From Methanobacteriaceae archaeon UBA349 (GTDB lineage Archaea; Methanobacteriota; Methanobacteria; Methanobacteriales; Methanobacteriaceae): a stretch of DNA of 5,076 nucleotides. The translations under genes were made by a program, and so were the position numbers. The notes below the pieces were generated by a model. That model was not told where the DNA came from and ran no database searches. It saw nothing but the letters and a program-made list of their open reading frames with translations. Positions 1-4,822 of the stretch are shown here, piece by piece. Position 1 is the stretch's first letter; each line of letters begins with the position of its first letter. The stretch is from contig DAWK01000150.1 of the NCBI GenBank assembly GCA_002509745.1, positions 1 to 5,076 of the forward strand, written 5' to 3'.

Positions 1-81
1 CTGACAATTTTATTATTTAATATCAAAAAATAATTAAAAAAAAGTCTTAAAAATGAAAAACAGAATACATATTTTGAAAAT

Positions 82-87
82 AGGTGG
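82..87 (+). promoter_or_regulatory. Ribosome binding site of the RHH-like gene
   Basis: AGGTGG lies six bases before the ATG at 94 and matches the complement of the archaeal 16S 3' end. It fixes the start of the first gene. A weak TATA-like stretch, TTTATTATTTAAT at about 9-21, could be the promoter, but the whole leader is AT-rich and this cannot be settled by eye. Confidence 0.75.
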
Positions 88-93
88 GTTTGA

Positions 94-732
94 ATGTTAG
101 AGGAAGTTAAAATTGAAATTTCATCAGAACTATTAAAATTAGCTAAAGAAAATAATATTAGATTAAAGGATGCTTTAGCTGTGGGTATAAATCAACGAGC
201 AGATGTGTCCATTGAGAGACATCTTCTTTTGAAAGAATTAGAGCATCATACAAAAGCTAGAGATTCAATACTCCGTAGATTGGATGAAACATCCCAGCTA
301 GATGATTCAAATTATATTAACCTGGTTAATCCAATTATAAAAACAATTGTTATTAAGGCCGAGAGATCCATTCCTGAAGGAGCAAGTGTTAATGAATGGA
401 TTCACACAGAATTGCAGGATCATCAGATTGCGAGATTCATAAGAGCTCAAAAAATCGATATAACTATGGATAAAGTATGGGAATACCTTGATGAATATTA
501 TCCTTATACTCCTGATGAAGAGGCCCGGCCCATAATAGCTCCGGAATTAGAATTAAGAAATGCAGTTCAAATAATTGTTAATGATTTTGAGAAAAATAAA
601 ATCGCGTATCTTAAAAAGCATAACTGGCATTCTATTAATGATGTAACTGAACAACACATTGAGATAAAAACACGCCAATATAATGTTAATCCATCCGACA
701 TTCTGGCAGAATTATCAAAACTAAAAATTTAA
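94..732 (+). CDS. Uncharacterised protein with a ribbon-helix-helix-like N-terminus
   Basis: A 212-residue protein of unknown function. Residues 5-9 (VKIEI) form a predicted strand, followed by helix 10-20 (SSELLKLAKEN), a turn, and helix 24-32. This is the order and spacing of a ribbon-helix-helix DNA-binding fold, as in many archaeal plasmid and antitoxin-type regulators. Residues 38-66 are charged and helical (ERHLLLKELEHHTKARDSIL and onward) and may form a coiled coil for dimerisation. The rest (70-212) is soluble, acidic and rich in aromatic residues around 129-138 (WEYLDEYYPY). I recognise no family there. There is no signal peptide or membrane segment. The start is supported by AGGTGG six bases upstream. 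It appears to be a single-gene unit, because a gap of more than 500 bases follows. A DNA-binding role is an inference from the N-terminal pattern only. It could equally be an accessory protein of a mobile element. Confidence 0.85.
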   Translation: MLEEVKIEISSELLKLAKENNIRLKDALAVGINQRADVSIERHLLLKELEHHTKARDSILRRLDETSQLDDSNYINLVNPIIKTIVIKAERSIPEGASVNEWIHTELQDHQIARFIRAQKIDITMDKVWEYLDEYYPYTPDEEARPIIAPELELRNAVQIIVNDFEKNKIAYLKKHNWHSINDVTEQHIEIKTRQYNVNPSDILAELSKLKI

Positions 733-861
733 AAATAAATTAAGAAATATCAATTATTCCTGAATATTAATTTGATATAAGGATATTCCTGGCCTAATAA
801 CTATTAAATCAATTAGAATAATCTGATTTATTTTACAACAAATTCTCAAGCAACTTATCCA
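733..861. other. Non-coding AT-rich gap after the RHH-like gene
   Basis: No convincing reading frame is visible on either strand. A six-base inverted repeat (GAATAT at 762-767, ATATTC at 783-788) has a 15-base loop and is too weak to call a terminator. A nine-codon minus-strand frame (MDKLLENLL) ends here, but it is too short to support. Confidence 0.4.
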
Positions 862-1180
862 TTATCCAGCACCTTTCGGTTTTAATTCAAGATTAGATTT
901 TTTTAAACTTTCTATCTACTTTAGAAATTCTGTTACTGCTTTTTCAACCATTTTGTCCCACAGTACCTCTAAAATCCATGGAATTAATAAAATAAATAGT
1001 GAAAATATGATAAAAATAAGGAATTTTAGTAGGTAATTTTCGATATTATTTTTTGGTATATAACTTGCGAATAATTAAACTTCTAAAAATAATCAACTTA
1101 CTTACTGCAATTAAAGTTGTCAAATTAGTAGTCAAATATTTATTATATAACTCCCATACAAAATAGTAGTCAAAAAGTTG
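862..1180 (-). pseudogene. Probable remnant of a small membrane protein gene
   Basis: On the minus strand, the frame from 1074 down to 862 reads as protein-like sequence. It has a hydrophobic membrane segment (LLKFLIFIIFSLFILLIPW), then an amphipathic tail (ILEVLWDKMVEKAVTEFLK), a TAG at 916-918, and an in-frame continuation (IESLKKSNLELKPKGAG) to a TAA at 862-864. No ATG, GTG or TTG opens this frame. The other frame, 1180 to 1046, is open for 44 codons and ends at a run of six A (minus strand, 1054-1049). Removing one A would join the two into a two-helix membrane protein of about 90 residues before the TAG. This suggests a gene broken by one frameshift and one nonsense codon. The 5' part is less certain, since it overlaps the AGTWGTCAAA motifs. 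I do not recognise the family, and chance in AT-rich DNA is not excluded. Confidence 0.35.
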
Positions 1181-1185
1181 TCAAA
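1115..1185 (+). repeat. Upstream array of four AGTWGTCAAA motifs
   Basis: There are four copies of a 10-bp motif in the same orientation: AGTTGTCAAA at 1115-1124, AGTAGTCAAA at 1127-1136, AGTAGTCAAA at 1165-1174 and AGTTGTCAAA at 1176-1185. They form two pairs, with starts 12 and 11 bases apart, about one DNA helical turn. The pairs begin 50 bases apart and a TATA-like box lies between them. The same motif recurs just after the fic gene (2339-2404). Tandem same-face spacing is typical of protein binding sites. The best local candidate for the binder is the winged helix of the Fic protein, but that is an inference. Confidence 0.75.
1143..1150 (+). promoter_or_regulatory. Candidate TATA box for fic
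   Basis: TTATATAA lies between the two motif pairs. With the usual archaeal distance of about 25 bases, transcription would start near 1172, inside the second pair (1165-1185), while the first pair (1115-1136) would sit just upstream of the box. This would give a leader of about 120 bases before the ATG at 1294. Other AT-rich stretches closer to the gene could serve instead. Confidence 0.35.
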
Positions 1186-1236
1186 TTACTAATTTATCAA
1201 TAAAATTTTCAAATAAAATAATTTCCAGAAATAATT

Positions 1237-1258
1237 ATAATGAAAAAATTTTCATTAT
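1237..1258. repeat. Inverted repeat upstream of fic
   Basis: A perfect 10-base-arm inverted repeat: ATAATGAAAA at 1237-1246 and TTTTCATTAT at 1249-1258, with AA between. It ends 35 bases before the fic start. It could be an operator for a dimeric regulator or an RNA hairpin in the fic leader. It differs from the AGTWGTCAAA motifs, so it would imply a second regulator if it is a protein site. Low complexity makes chance possible. Confidence 0.4.
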
Positions 1259-1293
1259 TAAATTTTTAATTAAAAAATTAATAAGGCCTAAAA

Positions 1294-2322
1294 ATGTTTC
1301 ATCCCAATTTCATTTACACCCAAAATATGGTAAATGATCTTTTAAAAATTAACTCTATTCGTAATTTTATTCTTAATACACATTTATTAGTGGAAATGGA
1401 AGTTTCTTTTAAAAGAGAAGCCCTTTTAAAATCAGCCCATTATTCAACAGCCATTGAAGGTAATCCAATTACCTTGAATGAAGTAGATAAGTTAGCTCGA
1501 GGCCTTAAAGTCAGCGCAGATGAAAATGCTCAACAAGAAGTATTAAATTACTTAAATGTTCTTAAAAAGCTAGATATGTATTCTAGTGATGAAAAAATCA
1601 CTAAAGAGTCTATTTTAAAGCTTCATCACGATATTAATTATCAAATATTAGATGATGATTGTGTGTGTGGTCAGTATCGTACCGTGCCAGTATTCATGTC
1701 CAATAACCTTGGAGAAGTGATTTTTACACCCCCTTCCGCCTATCTGGTAGAAAGAGAAATGGAAAAATTCATTAAATGGATTAATAATCTGGGTGATTTA
1801 AATCCAGTTATTGCTGCGGGAATTGTTCATTATGAATTTATGCGAATACAACCATTTACAGAAGGAAATGGCTCAACTGCAAGGGCTTTGACCGCACTAT
1901 TTCTCCATCTTGAAGAATTTGACGTTGATAGGTTTTTTACACTTGATGAGTATTATGATAGTGACTTGACAGAGTATTATAAGGCCCTTAATTCAGTAGA
2001 TAAAAAAACTAAGGATGTGACTGAATGGTTAGTTTACTTTTTAGAAGGATTTTTAATTTCAATTTCTCGTATAAAAGACCAAATACTATTATTCTCTCCA
2101 GATGTTTCTCCTCAAGAACAGATTAAATTATCTAAAAAACAGATAAAAATTATTGAGTACCTTCATTTAAATGGGCAGATTAGCAATTTAGAAGTAAAAA
2201 AATTGTTTAATATCTCACGTCAGGGAGCATATAAAGATCTCAGAAGATTAATGGATTTGAATCTTATTGAAAAAAAGGGTGGCAGCCGTTCCACATACTA
2301 TATTTTAAAAAATAATTTTTAA
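1294..2322 (+). CDS. Fic-domain protein with winged helix and substituted active site
   Basis: A 342-residue protein. The Fic family usually transfers AMP or another phosphate-containing group onto target proteins. The helical N-terminal part (1-80) carries an intact inhibitory motif S51xxxE55-G56. The flap region follows at 126-146 (GQYRTVPV, then IFTPP at 143-147). The signature at 186-197 reads QPFTEGNGSTAR where the family has HPFxxGNGRxxR. The catalytic His is therefore Gln186 (CAA, 1849-1851), and the first motif Arg is Ser194 (TCA, 1873-1875). G191, N192, G193 and R197 are kept. Residues 279-338 form a winged helix-turn-helix (ISNLEVKKLFNISRQGAYKD), as in many archaeal and bacterial Fic proteins. 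The reading frame is otherwise full-length and undamaged. Only a weak AAGG precedes the ATG. Family knowledge predicts loss of normal AMP transfer, so it may act as a binding protein or transcription regulator, or do different chemistry. The fold call is firm; the function is not. Confidence 0.93.
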   Translation: MFHPNFIYTQNMVNDLLKINSIRNFILNTHLLVEMEVSFKREALLKSAHYSTAIEGNPITLNEVDKLARGLKVSADENAQQEVLNYLNVLKKLDMYSSDEKITKESILKLHHDINYQILDDDCVCGQYRTVPVFMSNNLGEVIFTPPSAYLVEREMEKFIKWINNLGDLNPVIAAGIVHYEFMRIQPFTEGNGSTARALTALFLHLEEFDVDRFFTLDEYYDSDLTEYYKALNSVDKKTKDVTEWLVYFLEGFLISISRIKDQILLFSPDVSPQEQIKLSKKQIKIIEYLHLNGQISNLEVKKLFNISRQGAYKDLRRLMDLNLIEKKGGSRSTYYILKNNF

Positions 2323-2338
2323 AGTATTCTTATAATTT

Positions 2339-2404
2339 AGTTGTCAAAATAGTTGTCAAAATTTATTTTTTAATTAATAATAAGTAGTCAAATACATAGT
2401 CAAG
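2339..2404 (+). repeat. Downstream array of AGTWGTCAAA motifs
   Basis: This array begins 16 bases after the fic stop codon. AGTTGTCAAA occurs at 2339-2348 and 2351-2360, AGTAGTCAAA at 2383-2392, and a weaker copy, CATAGTCAAG, at 2395-2404. The starts within each pair are 12 bases apart and the pairs begin 44 bases apart, much like the upstream array at 1115-1185. The region lies between the 3' ends of two convergent genes (fic and DUF488), so a normal promoter role is not expected. Possible roles are a partner site for a DNA loop, a boundary of a mobile cassette, or control of an unseen antisense or small transcript. Confidence 0.7.
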
Positions 2405-2430
2405 ATATTTAATGCCTTTGAATTAGAATT

Positions 2431-2462
2431 ATGGTTATGTTATTCCATGGTATGCTATTCCC
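2431..2462 (+). repeat. Imperfect 16-bp tandem duplication
   Basis: ATGGTTATGTTATTCC (2431-2446) is followed directly by ATGGTATGCTATTCCC (2447-2462), the same unit with small changes. It lies between the fic and DUF488 3' ends and encodes nothing I can support. It may be a slippage product. Confidence 0.3.
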
Positions 2463-2514
2463 ATAGTGGTATTAAAACTATATGAATAATTTTTAAATGA
2501 CTAGCTATAACTTT

Positions 2515-2994
2515 CTAAAAAAGAGTCTTTTGATAATCAATTTTCTCAGTTATACCATCTTTACGAATATGAATAACTTTAAAACCTTTTTTCTGTAGGT
2601 TATGGCCAATTAAATGGTGGCGGTGGCATTGATAAGGATTTTCTTCACTGCACATGAGGGCCATATTCTTCTCTTCAGCTAATAACATGATTTCTCGAAG
2701 GCCCTCCTTGAATTTCAATGTTTTACCCAGTAAGGGATAATTTACTTCTCCGTCAAGGTAATATTTAGGGTCGCGAGGTTTACCTCCAATCTTAGAGCCC
2801 AGGAATATATATGAAATAGATGCATTTTCCATAGCTTCTGCTAATAACTTTTTATTAAAATGGGGAACGTGTTTGCTGTAGGGAGATGAACGAACATCAA
2901 TTAATGTATCAATAGAGTTTTTCTGGAGTATTTTGATGAAATCTTCCATGGAGTGGTTGCTGTGGCCTATGGTATGGATTTTAAGATCAGGCAT
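2515..2994 (-). CDS. DUF488 family protein
   Basis: A 159-residue protein of the DUF488 family, which is widespread in bacteria and archaea and has no firmly established role. The family marks are all present: TIGHSN at 8-13, DVRSSPYSK at 33-41, F46 with L50, the FLGSKIGG segment at 64-71, and the MCSEENPYQCHRH segment at 114-126. The last holds the conserved Cys115, the Glu pair and the CHR triad, often taken as a putative active or metal-binding site. The length is normal for the family, and there is no membrane segment or signal peptide. The ATG is the first possible start, because an in-frame TGA lies a few codons upstream. No Shine-Dalgarno sequence precedes it, so the mRNA may have a short or no leader. 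It is divergent from the potassium channel gene and convergent with fic. It looks like an ordinary chromosomal gene and the reading frame is intact. Confidence 0.93.
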   Translation of the reverse strand: MPDLKIHTIGHSNHSMEDFIKILQKNSIDTLIDVRSSPYSKHVPHFNKKLLAEAMENASISYIFLGSKIGGKPRDPKYYLDGEVNYPLLGKTLKFKEGLREIMLLAEEKNMALMCSEENPYQCHRHHLIGHNLQKKGFKVIHIRKDGITEKIDYQKTLF

Positions 2995-3108
2995 GTTAAA
3001 TCATTTATAGTAGGTGGTAAATAAAGTAATTATATTTTTATATTTATCAACTTGTTAATTACAATATTAATCTAATAATTTCAATTATATGCACTTTTGA
3101 GGCCCTAT
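2995..3108. promoter_or_regulatory. Divergent promoter region of DUF488 and the potassium channel
   Basis: This 114-base AT-rich spacer separates two divergent genes and must hold both promoters. On the minus strand, ATATAAAAATATA (3043 to 3031) is about 43 bases from the DUF488 ATG and would fit a TATA box with a leader of about 17 bases. The same stretch is TATA-like on the plus strand, so the two promoters may overlap. Exact boxes cannot be fixed by eye. Confidence 0.4.
3099..3102 (+). promoter_or_regulatory. Ribosome binding site that sets the channel start
   Basis: GAGG lies six bases before the ATG at 3109. An in-frame TTG at 3097-3099 would give four more residues, but it overlaps this site and has no ribosome binding site of its own. 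The ATG at 3109 is therefore the better start. Confidence 0.65.
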
Positions 3109-3876
3109 ATGATCACAAAGATATCTAAAATTATTCCCATTAAATGCAAAACCCTTAACCGGGATTTATCCCGATTATTTGAATCCATAATCATTTTTTT
3201 GATACTGGCCGATGTTATTTTGCTTACCTTAATAACTTTCATACCTGTGAATCCCCAAATTTATGGAATGATTTTATTTTTTGATTTAACTGTAGTTTTA
3301 ATTCTCATTCCAGAATTTATTTACCGTTTATGGAAGGCCACTAACCGTCTAGAGTTTTTAAAACACAACTGGACCGACATTATTGGGATGGTTCCCGAGA
3401 TATTGGTGGGTCATTATGGTACCTATCTTCGATATTTCAGACTAATACGAATTGCTGCACTCTTTAAAAAAGAAATAAGACATATATTAGATTATTTACA
3501 TAAAACCCACATTGACCAGGGTATATTTGCTATTTTAGTAATATTGTTTTCAGGAACCATTATCTTTTATGTGGTGGAGCATGGCCAAAATCCTGGAATG
3601 ATTGGGATGGATGATGCTTTGTGGTATATGGTAGTTACCATCACCACCGTGGGCTATGGGGATATCTCGGCTCAGACCCATGCCGGTCGTTTAGTGGGTG
3701 TAGTGATCATGTTCGCAGGTATAGGGTTTATCAGTTTTTTAACGGCTACTATAACTTCTATTTTTATTAAAGATACTGAAAAAGAAGAAATGGATAAGAT
3801 TGACGTGTTGCATGATAAGATTGATAGTTTAGAGTTTGAAATTAAGGAATTAAAGGAAATATTGAAAGAAAAATAG
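3109..3876 (+). CDS. Voltage-gated potassium channel (six-helix, Kv-like)
   Basis: A 255-residue integral membrane protein that should form a tetrameric K+ channel. S1 is about 24-46 and S2 about 51-73, with acidic D59 and E69. S3 is about 86-100, with N87, D90 and P96 as in Kv sensors. S4 is at 106-124, with R108, R111, R114 and K120 every third residue apart from A117. S5 is about 135-156 and the pore helix 167-178. The selectivity filter TTVGYGD (179-185) is the classical potassium signature. S6 is about 192-220. The tail at 222-253 is a heptad-like charged coiled coil (IDVLHDKIDSLEFEIKELKE), likely for tetramer assembly. There is no RCK or cyclic-nucleotide domain, so gating is probably by voltage alone. 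The first four codons of the longer frame (TTG start at 3097) are excluded because GAGG fits the ATG at 3109. The gene appears single and is followed by a T-rich tract. Potassium selectivity is well supported; the physiological role is not shown. Confidence 0.95.
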   Translation: MITKISKIIPIKCKTLNRDLSRLFESIIIFLILADVILLTLITFIPVNPQIYGMILFFDLTVVLILIPEFIYRLWKATNRLEFLKHNWTDIIGMVPEILVGHYGTYLRYFRLIRIAALFKKEIRHILDYLHKTHIDQGIFAILVILFSGTIIFYVVEHGQNPGMIGMDDALWYMVVTITTVGYGDISAQTHAGRLVGVVIMFAGIGFISFLTATITSIFIKDTEKEEMDKIDVLHDKIDSLEFEIKELKEILKEK

Positions 3877-3883
3877 TATGAAT

Positions 3884-3900
3884 TTAATTTTTTATTTTTT
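3884..3900 (+). terminator. T-rich termination tract after the channel gene
   Basis: Runs of T (TTTAATTTTTTATTTTTT) begin about eight bases after the channel stop codon. Archaeal RNA polymerase commonly stops at such tracts without a hairpin. The high AT content of the region lowers confidence. Confidence 0.45.
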
Positions 3901-3936
3901 AAATGTGATAATTTCTAAAAATAATTAATTATCAGG

Positions 3937-4009
3937 AATTTATTATATTAAAATTAAACTATATCCCATCCTAAATAAAATAAGAATAATCATAAATTTA
4001 TTATATTAA
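3937..4009 (+). repeat. 15-bp direct repeat upstream of the small membrane gene pair
   Basis: AATTTATTATATTAA occurs exactly at 3937-3951 and again at 3995-4009. The second copy is centred about 26 bases before the ATG at 4028, the distance expected of a TATA box for a leaderless or nearly leaderless transcript. The first copy could be a second promoter giving a longer leader. AT-only sequence makes coincidence possible. Confidence 0.45.
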
Positions 4010-4027
4010 GGGCCATATAATACTATT

Positions 4028-4360
4028 ATGGATTTATTATTATTAGAAAGAATTGTTGGATTCATATTTGCCTTACTGCTACTTTACTCTGTTTATAATT
4101 TATTTAGTGTGTTGAAAAATAAAGAAACAGCACTTTCCATGGTATTTTTACATACTGAAAGAATATCAACTCTTTTTGGAATTTTAGTCTTGTCTTCTAT
4201 GTTTACCGTGATTACTGGTGTTTTATATGCTCAAGGAAGTGTTCCTCTACTAGTGGAAGTTTCATTGAATACAAATGTATTTTTACTATTAATTTTCACC
4301 TATTTCTTGCAGAAATTAATGAAAGGCCACACTGGAAAAACTGAAGTGGAGGATACTTAG
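4028..4360 (+). CDS. Small three-helix membrane protein, first of a tandem pair
   Basis: A 110-residue membrane protein that I cannot assign to a family. Predicted helices lie at about 8-28, 46-67 and 71-96. The loop between helices 1 and 2 is basic (KNKETALSMVFLHTER, 30-45) and the C-terminal tail is charged (KLMKGHTGKTEVEDT), which places both inside by the positive-inside rule. The loop resembles that of the next protein: E33, A35-L36, F40 and H42 match E32, A34-L35, F39 and H41 there. Both proteins begin MDLLL. The gene ends one base before the next ATG, so the two are almost certainly one operon and may form a heteromer. No ribosome binding site is at a normal distance (AAGGG is 15 bases away), which fits a leaderless mRNA from the TATA-like repeat. 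It could be a sensor, channel accessory or transporter partner; nothing in the sequence decides this. Confidence 0.82.
   Translation: MDLLLLERIVGFIFALLLLYSVYNLFSVLKNKETALSMVFLHTERISTLFGILVLSSMFTVITGVLYAQGSVPLLVEVSLNTNVFLLLIFTYFLQKLMKGHTGKTEVEDT
4348..4352 (+). promoter_or_regulatory. Ribosome binding site of the second membrane gene
   Basis: GGAGG lies inside the last codons of the preceding gene, eight bases before the ATG at 4361. It is a strong site, unlike the weak one of the first gene, and supports translation of the second gene from the shared mRNA. Confidence 0.8.
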
Positions 4361-4687
4361 ATGGATCTTCTCCTTTCAATATCAGTAGTAATATTAGTCC
4401 TATTAAACTTTTATTTTGTAATTAGACTATATCTCAACATAATTCGTTATAGGGAAGCTGCCCTAGGATTAATTTTCACCCATAAAGACCAGAGCATAAT
4501 GGCCTTCAAGATTTTAGGAGCGGGTATTTTTATTCTGGCTATAAGTCGATTTTTAGATGTTTATAATTATTCAAATAGTAATCTAATAATTTCTGATGTG
4601 GCCACCGCCATGGTTCTGTTGACGAATGTCCTGTTGATTTATGTCTTCTACAAACTATGGATCATTACTGATGTCGGTCGAGATTAA
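4361..4687 (+). CDS. Small three-helix membrane protein, second of a tandem pair
   Basis: A 108-residue membrane protein of unknown family. Predicted helices lie at about 3-26, 48-66 and 77-99. The loop RYREAALGLIFTHKDQ (29-44) lines up with the same region of the preceding protein, and the length, helix layout and MDLLL start are also shared. This suggests duplication followed by strong divergence. Between helices 2 and 3 it has a polar segment rich in Asn, Tyr and Ser (DVYNYSNSNLIISD, 66-79), predicted outside the cell and not present as such in its partner. It starts directly after the upstream stop codon, with GGAGG eight bases before the ATG. A T-rich tract follows the stop. Both proteins are likely made together in the membrane. 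The function is unknown. Confidence 0.82.
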   Translation: MDLLLSISVVILVLLNFYFVIRLYLNIIRYREAALGLIFTHKDQSIMAFKILGAGIFILAISRFLDVYNYSNSNLIISDVATAMVLLTNVLLIYVFYKLWIITDVGRD

Positions 4688-4699
4688 TTTTTGTTTTTT
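4688..4699 (+). terminator. T-rich termination tract after the membrane gene pair
   Basis: TTTTTGTTTTTT starts directly after the stop codon of the second membrane gene. It fits the T-tract terminators of archaea and would close the two-gene operon. No hairpin is needed or seen. Confidence 0.5.
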
Positions 4700-4730
4700 A
4701 ATAAAATATAAATATTAATAATTATGCAAT

Positions 4731-4743
4731 ATAGTAATACTAT
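4731..4743. repeat. 13-bp palindrome upstream of the last gene
   Basis: ATAGTA and TACTAT flank a single central A, giving a perfect odd-length palindrome about 80 bases before the ATG at 4823. It could be an operator for the last gene. It is short and AT-rich, so the support is weak. Confidence 0.25.
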
Positions 4744-4813
4744 TATTTTAAATTAAATAAGTTCTAATAATAGATACATAGTATTTCAATTTCAAATTAA
4801 ACAATTAATTAGT

Positions 4814-4818
4814 GTGAT
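4814..4818 (+). promoter_or_regulatory. Ribosome binding site of the last gene
   Basis: GTGAT lies four bases before the ATG at 4823. It pairs with the ATCAC part of the archaeal 16S tail, the downstream half of the full GGAGGTGAT site, which explains the short spacing. Confidence 0.6.
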
Positions 4819-4822
4819 TATC

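Noticed and set aside
53..100. A 15-codon upstream frame (MKNRIHILKIGGFEC) overlapping the start of the first gene, possible leader peptide
   Set aside because: It has no ribosome binding site of its own and its sequence is explained by the leader and the AGGTGG site it runs through.
916..918. In-frame TAG as pyrrolysine in the minus-strand membrane frame
   Set aside because: Pyrrolysine use is known from Methanosarcina-type and some other lineages but is not expected in Methanobacterium-like organisms. The frame also lacks a start and appears frameshifted, so a nonsense mutation is simpler.
1115..1185. Motif array as a CRISPR
   Set aside because: The repeated unit is only 10 bp, spacing is 1-2 or about 28 bases, and no cas gene is present.
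2431..2466. An 11-codon frame (MVMLFHGMLFP) after the second motif array
   Set aside because: It arises from the 16-bp tandem duplication, has no ribosome binding site and is too short to support.
3068..4593. A shared 15-mer TAATCTAATAATTTC at 3068-3082 and 4579-4593
   Set aside because: One copy is in a promoter spacer and the other inside a coding region, with no common context. It is probably chance in AT-rich DNA.
4019..4746. An 11-bp repeat AATACTATTAT at 4019-4029 and 4736-4746 flanking the membrane gene pair, as target-site duplication
   Set aside because: It is too short and AT-rich, it overlaps a start codon, and no transposase or inverted ends are present.
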